Numbered from the stretch's first letter, positions 50,888-59,464 are shown. The stretch is 64,000 bases of DNA from CAVOHU01 sp963843385 (GCA_963843385.1 CAWJJY010000007.1:806001-870000), one strand, 5' to 3'. Program-made: numbers and translations. Notes: generated by a model not told the origin, from the sequence alone.

Positions 50888-52495
50888 ATGGGCTCTCCCC
50901 GCCTGGAAGTGAACGATCCGCTCGGTCGACGCACGGTGCCCCTTGATCGGGACTCCATCTCGATCGGACGGCGCAACGAGGCCGATGTCCGATTGACGGG
51001 CACCGACGTGTCGCGGGACCACGCCGAGCTGGTTCGGGTGAGCGGGCACTTCGTGGTCAAGGACCACGGGTCCCGGTTCGGCACCTTCGTCAACGGCGAA
51101 CAGGTGTCCGATCGTGAGCTGAAACACGGCGACACGATCCGATTCGGCCGAAGCGGCGGCAGCGAGGTCGTGTTCCTGGCCGACGAGGACACCGTCAACA
51201 TCAGCCGGGCCAGCTCGGCGGTCGGCGACCTTCGCCAGGTCGCGTCGCTGCTGGTCGGCCTCCGCGCGCTGGGCTCCGGGCGGGTGCTCGACGAGGTGCT
51301 GGCGATGGTGATGGACTCGGCCATCGACGTGACCGGGGCGGAGCGCGGGTTCATCATGCTGGCCGGGCCCGACGGCGTGCTCGAGTTCAAGCTGGGCCGT
51401 GCGCGCGGCAAGGTCACGCTGCCTGGACGATCGTTCCAGACCAGCCGCAAGATCCCGGAAGAGGTGTTCGAGACGGGCGTGTCCAAGATCGTGGCCGATC
51501 TGCTCGACGGCGATCTCGCCAGCGCGCACATGGGCACCGTGGCGCTCGGCATCCGGCACGTGCTCTGCGTGCCGCTCGTCCTGGTGCGATACGTCGAACA
51601 GGCGGAGGCCTCCGACGAGCAGAAACGGATCGGGGTGCTCTATCTCGACAGCCGCGAGAAGGGGTCCCTCCTCGCCCCGGTGACGCGCGGCGGCCTGGAG
51701 ACACTCGCGACCGAGGCCGCGGTCGCCATCGAGAACGCCCGCCTCTACAAGGAGGCGGCCGAGAAGGCCAAGCTCGAGCACGAGCTGAGGATCGCCGCCG
51801 ACATCCAGCAGGCGCTGATGCCGCAGCCGCAGCATCGCGGCGCGTTCTTCGACGCGGCGGGCGCCACGGTGCCGTGCCGGTCCATCGGCGGAGACTTCTT
51901 TGACTACGTCGATCTGCCTGGCGACCGCGTGGGCTTCGCGCTCGGTGATGTCGCGGGCAAGGGCGCGCCGGCCGCGCTGCTCACCGCGATGATACAGGGC
52001 ATGTTCTCGACGCAGTCCGTGGCGGCCGAAGGCCCTGCGACCGTGCTCGGATCGATCAACCGCGCCCTGCTTCGGCGGTGCGTGGAGTCCCGGTTCGCCA
52101 CGCTGCTCTACGGCACGCTCGGGCCGGATGGCGTGCTGACCTACAGCAACGGCGGCCACAACCCGCCGTTCCTGCTGGGGCGGCAGGGCGTGAGACGGCT
52201 GGAAACAGGCGGCATGATCGTCGGGCTCTTCGAGATGGCGAAGTACGAGCAGGAATCGCTGCAACTCGAGCCGGGCGACACGCTGGTCGTTTTCAGCGAC
52301 GGTGTCTCGGAAGCCCAGAGCGCCTCGGGCGAGGAGTTCGGCGAGGAACGGCTGCTGGCGAGCGTCGCCGCGAACACAGGCGCGACGCCGGCCGAGATGC
52401 GCGATCGCCTGGTCGCGGCGGTCCGGGAATTCACGGCGGGAGCCAATCAGAGCGACGACATCACGGTCCTGGTCCTGCGCTATGGGCCAGCCTGA
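50888..52495 (+). CDS. FHA-GAF-PP2C (SpoIIE/RsbU-type) serine phosphatase
   Basis: The protein has 535 residues. An FHA domain (~5-95) has SIGRRNEADVRL, SRDHAEL and GSRFGTFVNGE, the phosphothreonine-binding loops. A GAF domain (~115-295) follows, with ERGFIMLAGPDG, HVLCVPLVLV and IGVLYLDSRE. A short coiled coil (EAAEKAKLEHELRIAADIQQAL) leads to the PP2C domain (~320-530), with Asp metal ligands in GGDFFDYV and DVAGKGAPAAL, YSNGGHNPP, VVFSDGVSEA and NQSDDITVLVL. Such proteins dephosphorylate anti-anti-sigma factors or Ser/Thr-phosphorylated partners. The FHA domain fits with the many Ser/Thr kinases of this organism, an inferred link. The ribosome site GGAGAAAATAA lies inside the end of the preceding gene. 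Confidence 0.92.
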   Translation: MGSPRLEVNDPLGRRTVPLDRDSISIGRRNEADVRLTGTDVSRDHAELVRVSGHFVVKDHGSRFGTFVNGEQVSDRELKHGDTIRFGRSGGSEVVFLADEDTVNISRASSAVGDLRQVASLLVGLRALGSGRVLDEVLAMVMDSAIDVTGAERGFIMLAGPDGVLEFKLGRARGKVTLPGRSFQTSRKIPEEVFETGVSKIVADLLDGDLASAHMGTVALGIRHVLCVPLVLVRYVEQAEASDEQKRIGVLYLDSREKGSLLAPVTRGGLETLATEAAVAIENARLYKEAAEKAKLEHELRIAADIQQALMPQPQHRGAFFDAAGATVPCRSIGGDFFDYVDLPGDRVGFALGDVAGKGAPAALLTAMIQGMFSTQSVAAEGPATVLGSINRALLRRCVESRFATLLYGTLGPDGVLTYSNGGHNPPFLLGRQGVRRLETGGMIVGLFEMAKYEQESLQLEPGDTLVVFSDGVSEAQSASGEEFGEERLLASVAANTGATPAEMRDRLVAAVREFTAGANQSDDITVLVLRYGPA

Positions 52496-52853
52496 TCACG
52501 ACTCGCCCGGCCGCGCGCGAAGGCGCCGGCGGCTCGCGGTGTTTCTGTGGCTCGGACTGGCATTCCTGGTCTGGAACGACGTCTTTGATTTGGTCATCAT
52601 CAATGCCGGGAGGGACTACCTGCGCCTTGAAGCTCTGGCCCGCCAGGGCAGGGGCAGCGGTGTGACCGTCTTCGGCACCATGCGCCCCGCGGTGTCGCGC
52701 GGAGTGATTGAGGCCACCGCCTGGTCGGTCCCTCTGGCGCTTGCCGGAGTGGCGGCCGTCTGGCTTGCCGCCAGGAGAGCGGAACGGGCGGAACGTGCTC
52801 GAGAGTCGAGCCGCAAGGCGATCGGGCCCGTCGGGCCGGGCCCGGGAGACTGA
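52482..52853 (+). CDS. small two-segment membrane protein, unknown function
   Basis: The 123-residue protein starts at an ATG inside the end of the phosphatase gene (14-base overlap). A basic N-terminus (RARRRRR) precedes a membrane segment (LAVFLWLGLAFLVWNDVFDLVI), a ~45-residue external loop (NAGRDYLRLEALARQG) and a second segment (WSVPLALAGVAAVWLAA). The tail is charged and cytosolic. No named family was recognised. The overlap implies that it is made together with the phosphatase and may anchor it or signal to it. Confidence 0.7.
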   Translation: MGQPDHDSPGRARRRRRLAVFLWLGLAFLVWNDVFDLVIINAGRDYLRLEALARQGRGSGVTVFGTMRPAVSRGVIEATAWSVPLALAGVAAVWLAARRAERAERARESSRKAIGPVGPGPGD

Positions 52854-52864
52854 ATCGTCCGCTC

Positions 52865-53791
52865 CTATTTTCCCCCGAGCCGTGCCTCGATTTTCGGCAA
52901 CGCGTCGAGCAGCACCTTGCCGACCACTTCCAGGCTCCGCGCGCTGACCTTGTCGAGCGTGTCGCCGGCGGTGTGCCACGGCTCGTAGTCCAGGTCGATG
53001 ATGTCCACCGCCTGAACGCCCGCCTGCAGGAACGGCACGTGATCGTCCTCGACGGCCAGCACTTCCGGCACGAAGGCATCGTCCAGCCCAAGGCGCTGCG
53101 CCGTGGACCAGAGGATCTCGGTCAGCCAGGGGGATGAGTAGGATTCGCGCCGGATGTTCAACTGGCGATCACCGATCATGTCCACCAGCACCAGTGCTTT
53201 GATCGAGGAGAGCGTGCCCGCGCGCCTGGCGGCGTCGACGTAGTAGCGGCTGCCGTAGGTGTGATCGGTTCCCGCCCACTCGCCGAACGCCTCTTCCCCG
53301 TCGAGGAACAGCAGCTCGATCGAAAATGCATTGGAGCGCGGCTTCAGGACGCGCGCGATTTCGAGCAGGAACGCGGTGCTGGATCCGCCGTCGTTCGCGC
53401 CGACGAATCGGAACTCGCGGAACAGCTTCGTGTCGTAGTGGCCGGCAATGATGACGCGGCCCGGCCTGGCGCCCGGGATGGTCGCGACCAGGTTGATCAT
53501 CTTCACCTTGCCGACCGGGGTGTCGGCGTCGAAGGCCTGATCGACGACCTTGATGCCGAGCGCGCCCAGCTGTTCGCGGATGTACTTCCGCGTCTCGCCG
53601 AGCGCGGCTGAGCCGGCGGGCCGTGGGCCGAAACCCACCAGCGCGCGCAGGTGATCCATCGCGCGTCCGCCATCGAAGGCCGCACGGCCCTGAGCCGATG
53701 ACACGCGGGAGTTTCCAAGCAGGGCAGCCGCAGTCAGACAGAGCAGCGTCACTGCCGTGCGGGGCCAGGAAGGCGACACGATGATGGTCAT
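52865..53791 (-). CDS. exported M28-type peptidase / glutaminyl-peptide cyclotransferase-like protein
   Basis: The 308-residue protein has a signal peptide (TAVTLLCLTAAALLGNSRV). It has a single-zinc M28-like catalytic domain: IIAGHYDTK with the first His-Asp, GANDGGSSTAFLLEIA, LFLDGEEAFGEW with the Glu pair, and DDHVPFLQAGVQAVDIIDLDYEPWHT near the end. The FLDGEEA and DIDY/WHT motifs are closer to glutaminyl cyclases than to aminopeptidases, so either pyroglutamate formation or peptidase activity in the periplasm is possible. Its start overlaps the yacG stop by 4 bases (ATGA), placing it at the end of a ppx-yacG-M28 run. Confidence 0.87.
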   Translation of the reverse strand: MTIIVSPSWPRTAVTLLCLTAAALLGNSRVSSAQGRAAFDGGRAMDHLRALVGFGPRPAGSAALGETRKYIREQLGALGIKVVDQAFDADTPVGKVKMINLVATIPGARPGRVIIAGHYDTKLFREFRFVGANDGGSSTAFLLEIARVLKPRSNAFSIELLFLDGEEAFGEWAGTDHTYGSRYYVDAARRAGTLSSIKALVLVDMIGDRQLNIRRESYSSPWLTEILWSTAQRLGLDDAFVPEVLAVEDDHVPFLQAGVQAVDIIDLDYEPWHTAGDTLDKVSARSLEVVGKVLLDALPKIEARLGGK

Positions 53792-53982
53792 GCGTCGGGG
53801 TCCTCGACTGGGGGATCGACCGGATCGTCCGGCACCGGTTCACCAGGGATGCGATAGGCACCGTCGAGCCAGCGGGACAGGTCTACCATCTTGCAGCGCT
53901 GGCTGCAGAACGGCGTCCACGGCGGCGTGACCGCTCGCTGGCGGCACACCGCGCACAGCCAGCGTTCAGGCTCGGGGTGCAC
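53788..53982 (-). CDS. yacG: DNA gyrase inhibitor YacG-like zinc-binding protein
   Basis: The 64-residue protein has the YacG zinc site: CAVCRQRA then PFCSQRCKMVDL, a C-x2-C...C-x3-C pattern, followed by RWLDGAYRIPGEP typical of the family, and an acidic end. In E. coli YacG binds GyrB and inhibits gyrase. It overlaps the downstream M28 gene by 4 bases and lies 39 bases after the Ppx/GppA gene. Despite the small size, motif and length match well. Confidence 0.9.
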   Translation of the reverse strand: MHPEPERWLCAVCRQRAVTPPWTPFCSQRCKMVDLSRWLDGAYRIPGEPVPDDPVDPPVEDPDA

Positions 53983-54021
53983 AAAGATATTCTAGCAGCC
54001 CGCGGTGCGGGACGCCCGGTG

Positions 54022-55659
54022 TCAGCGGACGCGGCGTCGCGCGGGCGGCCGCCCCGTGCCAGGCCGGCGCGCCGGGCCCGACCTCTTCGAACGGTTTGGC
54101 GCGGCGCGCGGGCGGGGCCCATGATCGATCTCAATGCGCACCGGCCCCCCGAGCAGATCCTCCAGGGCCCCGATGTTTCGCTGAGCCGCCCAGGCCTCGA
54201 GCTCCGCGTCGCCGCGCGCCCACAGGCGAAGCTGCCGTGCCGGGCCGCGCGGCTGCAGCACCACGGCGCCGACGACCTGGCAGTGCGTGCGGTCGAGACT
54301 CTCGGCCACCCTGAGCATGGCGGCGAGCCAGCGGACGACGCCGCGGTGACCCCGCGGGAGCGAGTCGATCTCGTGGTGCGTCTTCTTGGGCGTGCCCCGC
54401 CGGTGGTACCTCGCGATCGAGGCGATCACGTCGATCTCGTCGGGCTCGAAGCCGCGAAGACCGCCGTTCTTGATGAGGTAGTACGAATGCCGGTGGTGGT
54501 TCTCGTAGCTGATGTGTTCGCCGACGTCGTGGAGCAGGGAGGCGAGCTCCAGCCACTCGCGGGCGCGCGCGTCGAGCAAGTGGACGGCTCGTGTCTGATC
54601 GAACAGCGAGAGGGCCAGTCCGGCGACGTGTTGCGCATGATCGGCGGTGTAGTGGCAGCGTTGCGCCAGCTCGATGACGCTGCGCCGCCGGATGTCCGGA
54701 TACCGCTCGATCCGTTCGATATCCGGGCGGTGCCGGTCGATGTAGTCCAGCACGACGCCTTCTCGCAGCGAGACATCGCACAGGGTGATCTCGGTGGCCC
54801 GCAGCTGGCGCAGAACGGCGTCGAGCAGGATGGCGCCCGACACGACCAGGTCGGCCCGCCGGGAATCCAGGCCCGGCAGCCGAAGCCTGTCGGCCAGCGG
54901 CAGACCGACAATGTCCTGCCTCAGCTTGTGCAGCGCCCGGGCCGTCACGCGGGAATGATGGAGCTGCAGATCGGTCGGGACCGGTCCTCCGCCTCCTGCG
55001 AGCGCCAGGGCGCCGAGGCTCAGGATGGTACCCGAGGTCCCAATCACCCGATCGAAACCCTTCCGGGCGAGCTGCTCCAGCCCGTCGCCCAGTTCCCGGT
55101 TCACATGCCGCACCAGCCGCCGCTCATCCTGGTCGCTGAGCGGGTCGCTCTGGACGAACCGTTCGCTCAGCCGGATGACGCCGAGGTGGAAGCTGCGCGC
55201 GTCCTGCGCGCCCTCCGCGGTGCCGACGGCGGCCTCCGTGCTGCCGCCGCCGATGTCGATCACGACGGCTGTGCCCGTGCCGATGTCCACCGCGTGGACG
55301 GCGGCGCGATGGATCAGCCTGGCCTCCTCGAGGCCCGAGATGATGCGCGCGCGAATTCCGGTCTGACGCTCGACGGTCCTGAGGAAATCTCCGGCGTTGG
55401 GCGCCTCGCGAACGGCACTGGTCGCCACGGCGACCACCTCGTCGACCGCCCGCGAGTCGGCGAGCCGCTTGAACCGGGTCAGGGTCTGAAGGGCGGCCGT
55501 CATGGTCGGCTCGCCCAGCGGCCGGCCGTCGAGCCCGCCCGCGCCGAGGCGGACCATGTCCTTCTCGCGGCCCACGATCTCGAACGACCCGTCGGCGCCC
55601 GTGCGCGCGATGATCATGTGCAGCGAGTTTGTGCCGATGTCGATGGCCGCGATCTGCAT
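54022..55659 (-). CDS. Ppx/GppA-family exopolyphosphatase or ppGpp phosphohydrolase
   Basis: The 545-residue protein has two ASKHA-type lobes and a C-terminal HD-like domain. The phosphate-binding motifs are AAIDIGTNSLHMII near the start and VIDIGGGSTEAAVG, with ATSAVREA and the catalytic Glu in GLEEARLIHRAA. The HD-like region (~340-460) has HYTADHAQHVAGLALSLF and LLHDVGEHISYENHHRHSYYLI. Members hydrolyse polyphosphate chains or pppGpp; family position alone cannot tell which. The nearby divergent CHAD gene, sixA and the pst operon make a polyphosphate role more likely (inference). It heads a leftward run with yacG and the M28 gene. The basic tail (RRPGTGRPPARRR) may bind polyanion. Confidence 0.88.
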   Translation of the reverse strand: MQIAAIDIGTNSLHMIIARTGADGSFEIVGREKDMVRLGAGGLDGRPLGEPTMTAALQTLTRFKRLADSRAVDEVVAVATSAVREAPNAGDFLRTVERQTGIRARIISGLEEARLIHRAAVHAVDIGTGTAVVIDIGGGSTEAAVGTAEGAQDARSFHLGVIRLSERFVQSDPLSDQDERRLVRHVNRELGDGLEQLARKGFDRVIGTSGTILSLGALALAGGGGPVPTDLQLHHSRVTARALHKLRQDIVGLPLADRLRLPGLDSRRADLVVSGAILLDAVLRQLRATEITLCDVSLREGVVLDYIDRHRPDIERIERYPDIRRRSVIELAQRCHYTADHAQHVAGLALSLFDQTRAVHLLDARAREWLELASLLHDVGEHISYENHHRHSYYLIKNGGLRGFEPDEIDVIASIARYHRRGTPKKTHHEIDSLPRGHRGVVRWLAAMLRVAESLDRTHCQVVGAVVLQPRGPARQLRLWARGDAELEAWAAQRNIGALEDLLGGPVRIEIDHGPRPRAAPNRSKRSGPARRPGTGRPPARRRVR

Positions 55660-55716
55660 CAGGTCACGAACCTCGTCGGGGCCTCACGCCGGGCTGTCTC
55701 CTGTGCCAGGCTTGAC

Positions 55717-55722
55717 TATAAT
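55717..55722 (+). promoter_or_regulatory. candidate -10 box of the CHAD gene
   Basis: A perfect TATAAT lies 74 bases before the CHAD start in the 136-base divergent region. The -35 candidates (CTGTCT or TGTCTC near 55694-55700) are poor. Confidence 0.3.
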
Positions 55723-55795
55723 GATGCGAGTCCGGCCCCTTGCGCTACCTTGATTGTTCCCTCCGGCTGGCCCGGTTCGAATAGGCGATCCGTTC

Positions 55796-56722
55796 ATGCC
55801 CGTGCTGGCGCCGCGTGCCCTCGTCGAGAAGCGTCTCCAGGCGCTTCATCTGCACCTGCCGAATGCCCTCTCGGGGGCGGTCGAAGGCATCCATCAGGCC
55901 CGCGTGGCGTCGCGCCGGCTTCGCGAATTGCTCCCGATCCTTCCGCCGAGCGAAGGTCACGTGGTTGCGAGGATCCTCCGGCGTGACGTGCGGCTCATCA
56001 CCCGGGCGCTCGGGCCGGTGCGAGAACTGGACGTCTCGTTGATCCTGCTCACCGACCTGGCGGAGGCCGACACCTCGCCCCGGGCGGCCGTCAACTCCGT
56101 CCGCCGCGTCCTGGAACGGCAGCGCGCGATCGCGTTCGACCAGATGATGGCCACCGTCGATGCCATCAGCCTCGACCGCCTGTCCGAGGCGTCGGTCGCG
56201 ATGGCAGATGCGGCCGCCGGACGGGTTGCGCGGCGCCGCTGCCGGATGCTCCTGGCGAGACGGCTCTCGGCGCGCACGACGATGCTGGCCTCGGCCGTCG
56301 AGGCGGCGGGCCTGCTCTACGCCGCCGATCGGCTCCATGCCATCCGAATCGCGGTGAAGAAACTCCGATACGCGGTCGAGATCGCGCAGGAGCTTCGCGG
56401 GGCGCCCGCCGTCATAGCGCTCGCCCGCTTGAAGACCGCGCAGGACCTGCTCGGGAGCCTTCACGATCTCCAAGTGCTGGTGCGGCGGGTGCGCGATACG
56501 AAGCCCGGCACGCAGCGCCGCCACGCGCAGTTCGAGGAACTGGCGGCCGGGCTCGATCACCGGGTGCGCTTGCTGCATGGCGAGTTCCTGCAGGTGCGCC
56601 CGTCGCTCGTCGTCGTGTACGATCGCTGCCGGCGCATCAAGGCGTGCGTGGCCCCGGCTCCGCAGAAACCAGGCCGGGGTGGCGCCCCCGCCTTCGAGAG
56701 GCGGGTGGTCTCGGGCCGGTAG
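55796..56722 (+). CDS. CHAD-domain protein
   Basis: The protein has 308 residues from the ATG at 55796; a TTG 42 bases upstream is an alternative. The CHAD domain (Conserved Histidine Alpha-helical Domain) is an all-helical bundle that binds polyphosphate through His/Lys/Arg. Visible features are ALSGAVEGIHQARVASRRLRE (the hallmark H-xxR-xxxRRLR), ARILRRDVRLITRALGPVREL, RLHAIRIAVKKLRYAVEIA (second repeat with HxxRxxxKKLRY) and LLGSLHDLQVLVRRV. CHAD proteins are usually linked to polyphosphate granules, often beside ppk or ppx and SixA-type phosphatases, as here. GTTC precedes the start without a clear ribosome site. Confidence 0.88.
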   Translation: MPVLAPRALVEKRLQALHLHLPNALSGAVEGIHQARVASRRLRELLPILPPSEGHVVARILRRDVRLITRALGPVRELDVSLILLTDLAEADTSPRAAVNSVRRVLERQRAIAFDQMMATVDAISLDRLSEASVAMADAAAGRVARRRCRMLLARRLSARTTMLASAVEAAGLLYAADRLHAIRIAVKKLRYAVEIAQELRGAPAVIALARLKTAQDLLGSLHDLQVLVRRVRDTKPGTQRRHAQFEELAAGLDHRVRLLHGEFLQVRPSLVVVYDRCRRIKACVAPAPQKPGRGGAPAFERRVVSGR

Positions 56723-56747
56723 GCGGCGAGTTCACAGGAGGGAAGGA

Positions 56748-57254
56748 ATGTCGGAATCGGTAACGCTGTACCTGGTGCGGCATGCCGTGGCTGCCGAGGC
56801 GGGACGGGAGTACCCGGACGACTCATTGCGGCCGCTGACGCCCGACGGGATGGCCAAGTTCGGCAAGGAAGCCGGCGCGCTCGCCTCGATGGAGGTGACC
56901 ATCGACCGCATCTACTCGAGCCCGCTCGTCCGGGCCAGGCAGACGGCGGAGATCCTCGCCGACAGCCTGTCGAATCATCCGCCGGTTCAGATCATTGACG
57001 CGCTCGCGCCGGATGGGACCGTCAACGAGGTGATGAATGCGATAGCCCGCGCCGGCCGCGACACCAGGATCGCGCTGGTCGGCCACGAACCGGGCATGGG
57101 TGCGATGGCCGCGCGGCTCATCGGCGGGTCGGCCGCGATCCCGTTCAAGAAGGGCGCGGTGTGCCGGATCGACGTCGACGGGCTGCCGCCGGGGTCTCCG
57201 GGTGAGTTGCGCTGGTTTCTCACGCCGAAGCTCATGCGGCTCATAGTGGGCTGA
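56748..57254 (+). CDS. sixA: phosphohistidine phosphatase SixA-like
   Basis: The protein has 168 residues from the ATG at 56748, with AGGAGGGAAGG directly upstream; the longer open frame to the left is the CHAD gene out of frame. Histidine-phosphatase motifs are YLVRHAVAAEAG (RHG-type nucleophile His), YSSPLVRARQTAEIL and VGHEPGMGAMAARL with the second His. SixA of E. coli removes phosphate from phosphohistidine proteins such as ArcB or the nitrogen PTS. CHAD-sixA pairs are common, so a substrate tied to polyphosphate handling is conceivable but unproven. It ends 131 bases from the convergent glgC. Confidence 0.9.
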   Translation: MSESVTLYLVRHAVAAEAGREYPDDSLRPLTPDGMAKFGKEAGALASMEVTIDRIYSSPLVRARQTAEILADSLSNHPPVQIIDALAPDGTVNEVMNAIARAGRDTRIALVGHEPGMGAMAARLIGGSAAIPFKKGAVCRIDVDGLPPGSPGELRWFLTPKLMRLIVG

Positions 57255-57283
57255 TCGCTGGGCTGGCGGCGCATCCCGCCGTC

Positions 57284-57372
57284 CCGATGAGCGCCCGATC
57301 TCATCGGAACGGAGGATGCCTGGCGACCATCACTTTTTGCCGATACGCGTGGCTGGCCTCCAGTCGCCAGCC
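57284..57372. terminator. two hairpins between convergent sixA and glgC
   Basis: CCGATGAG (57284-57291) pairs with CTCATCGG (57300-57307) over 8 bases. GGCTGGC (57351-57357) pairs with GCCAGCC (57366-57372) over 7. A TTTTT at 57334-57338 lies between them but not directly after either stem. They could act as transcript ends for the two converging genes. Confidence 0.4.
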
Positions 57373-57385
57373 GCCTGCCCCCGGC

Positions 57386-58657
57386 CTACACTTCCGTCCC
57401 GTCCGGCACGATGGCGTCCTTGGGGACGACGATGATGCCGTTCCGGATGTAGTAGCTCCCGGCATCGGCGTGGTCGATGCCGCGCGCGTTGACCAACCGC
57501 ACCCCGTTGCCGATCCTCGCGTTCTTGTCCACGATGACGCGGTCCAGCACGCACCCCCGCCCGATGCCGAGTGGAATCGATCGCTTCTCCGGCTCACGTT
57601 CGTCGTCGGCATCGTAGTAGTCCGCGCCGAGCAGTACCGACCGGCTGACCGTCGACCGCTCCTCGATCATCATCCTGATGCCGACGATGCTCGACTGGAC
57701 GTTGCAGCGATTGAGATAGCTGCCTTCGGCGACCATCGCGTGATCGACCGTGCACTCGATCAATCGCGAGGCTGCCAGGAAACGGGGCCGGGTGAAGATG
57801 GGTTTCTTCGGGTCGTGGAACCGGAACCGCGGGTGGTCCCGGGTCAGCATGATGTTCGCCTCGTAGAACGATTCGATCGTGCCGACATCAGCCCAGTAGC
57901 CGTTGAAAAGGTACGCGCTGACGCGGTGCGTCTGCAGCGCCGCGGGGATGATCTCGCGGCCGAAGTCGATCCCGGGATGACGATCGAGGATGTCCAGCAG
58001 CACCTCGCGGGAGAAGACGTAGATGCCCATCGAGGCGACAAACGGCTTGTCCGGGGTACAACCTCCGGACGGCGATCCGATCGGAACACTCTGGCCAATC
58101 TGCGAGAGGCGCTCGGGGCCGGGCTTCTCGTCGAATCCGACGATCTGCCCCTCGCGGTCGAACGTGAAGATTCCCATTTCCGACGCGTCGGCCGGGGAAA
58201 CCGGCTGCGCCGCGATGGTGACGTCGGCGCGCCGATCGACGTGGACGTCGATCATTTCACCGAAGTCCATTCGATAGAGATGGTCCCCGGCGAGGATCAG
58301 GTAGTAGTCGGCGCCGTACCCGACGAAGTGGCGCGCGGCCTGGCGGACCGCGTCGGCCGTGCCCTGGAACCAGTTCGGGTTGTCGGGCGTCTGTTCGGCC
58401 GCGAGGATATCGACGAATCCCCCCGAGAACACGTCCATCCGATAGGTCTGCGCCACGTGCCGGTTGAGCGAGGCCGAGTTGAACTGCGTCAGGATGAAAA
58501 TGCGGCGCAAGTCGGCGTGCAGGCAGTTGCTGATGGGGATGTCAATCAGCCGGTACTTGCCGCCGATGGGCACCGCCGGCTTCGATCGCATCAGCGTCAG
58601 CGGGTGAAGGCGCTGTCCGCGACCCCCACCGAGGATGATGGCGAGTACGTCCCTCAT
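57386..58657 (-). CDS. glgC: glucose-1-phosphate adenylyltransferase
   Basis: The protein has 423 residues from the ATG at 58657; twelve extra codons upstream are not conserved. GlgC makes ADP-glucose for glycogen synthesis. The nucleotide-binding signature AIILGGGRGQRLHPLT and the RSKPAVPIGGKYRLIDIPISN segment are at the N-terminus. NPNWFQGTADAVRQ, GDHLYRMDFGE and the glucose-1-P site region GIFTFDREGQIVGFDEKP follow. The C-terminal left-handed beta-helix (~290-423) contains IGIRMMIEERSTVSRSVLLG and ends with GIIVVPKDAIVPDGTEV. No other glg gene is in the window. Confidence 0.95.
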   Translation of the reverse strand: MRDVLAIILGGGRGQRLHPLTLMRSKPAVPIGGKYRLIDIPISNCLHADLRRIFILTQFNSASLNRHVAQTYRMDVFSGGFVDILAAEQTPDNPNWFQGTADAVRQAARHFVGYGADYYLILAGDHLYRMDFGEMIDVHVDRRADVTIAAQPVSPADASEMGIFTFDREGQIVGFDEKPGPERLSQIGQSVPIGSPSGGCTPDKPFVASMGIYVFSREVLLDILDRHPGIDFGREIIPAALQTHRVSAYLFNGYWADVGTIESFYEANIMLTRDHPRFRFHDPKKPIFTRPRFLAASRLIECTVDHAMVAEGSYLNRCNVQSSIVGIRMMIEERSTVSRSVLLGADYYDADDEREPEKRSIPLGIGRGCVLDRVIVDKNARIGNGVRLVNARGIDHADAGSYYIRNGIIVVPKDAIVPDGTEV

Positions 58658-58766
58658 GAGCCCTAGCCTAGGCGAAGCGCGATCGCGCGGCAAGCGTAGA
58701 GGTTGCCTTTACCGTCGACTGCCGCATCCCGCATCGACTCACCGCACCGCAGATGCTGCCGGCATG

Positions 58767-59273
58767 TTACGTTGGTCGAGGATGGGAGAAACCTCCGTGG
58801 TCCAGGTCCGCGATGAAGCCGTTGCGCAGCGCCCCGAGCGCGTCGGTGTCTCGGGCGAGCGCGATGGCTACCATGTCCGCTACGGTCCGGGACGCGGATC
58901 CGCTCTGCCCGACCCGTTGCGATAGATCCTCCGCCGAGCAGCGGTCGAGAATGGCAAGGTTGGCGCGTCGCAATAGGAAGAAGCGGCCAAGACGCATCTC
59001 CTCGCCCGCAAGGGGTGAATTCTGCGGCCTCGCGTGTGGGAAATCGCTTCCAGGCGCCAGCGCCGGGCCGCCGGGAAGTGCATCCTGGAGCTGGGCGGCC
59101 AGCTCCTCCTCAGCCGCGATCAACCAAGCCGGGACACCCGACTCACCTTTGGCCGCGCCGATCGAGCATCCCGGCGTCGCATCGCTCGTCACTTCCGCCA
59201 GGCGGTTCGTCGTGTGGCGAAGCGCGCTGATTTGAAGAAGGCACTCGAGGAGATCCGCCACCCGTAGCTCCAT
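58767..59273 (-). CDS. unidentified helical protein, weakly DinB-like
   Basis: A minus-strand frame gives at least 168 residues from an ATG at 59273 and may start further up (open to 59459, where the only start-like codon is a GTG). It has protein-like composition: MELRVADLLECLLQISALRH, GVPAWLIAAEEELAAQLQDA, FFLLRRANLAILDRCSAEDL and TVADMVAIALARDTDALGAL. The last segment recalls the HD-containing end helix of DinB-like proteins, with Arg in place of His. No ribosome site is seen at the ATG. It occupies most of the 800 bases between glgC and the pst operon, reading in the same direction as glgC, away from pst. The family assignment is weak. Confidence 0.45.
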   Translation of the reverse strand: MELRVADLLECLLQISALRHTTNRLAEVTSDATPGCSIGAAKGESGVPAWLIAAEEELAAQLQDALPGGPALAPGSDFPHARPQNSPLAGEEMRLGRFFLLRRANLAILDRCSAEDLSQRVGQSGSASRTVADMVAIALARDTDALGALRNGFIADLDHGGFSHPRPT

Positions 59274-59464
59274 CCAGTGGGCGAGTCGGCCCGCTGGCGT
59301 GAGTGTACTTCCGGTCCGAGGCGCTTGCGTCGCCGGAACGTAACTCTCATGTTTCCGGACTGTTAAATTGATAGAATGGCTGGTCGCGCCGTGGGTAGCG
59401 GCCCCGGCGGGCGGGTTTGCGGTGCGGCGTCGGGTCGCGCCACCTTGCCTGAGGAACACTGGCT

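Noticed and set aside
53977..55986. 669-codon open frame antisense to ppx and into CHAD
   Set aside because: It spans two real genes and a divergent promoter region and has no family-like segments.
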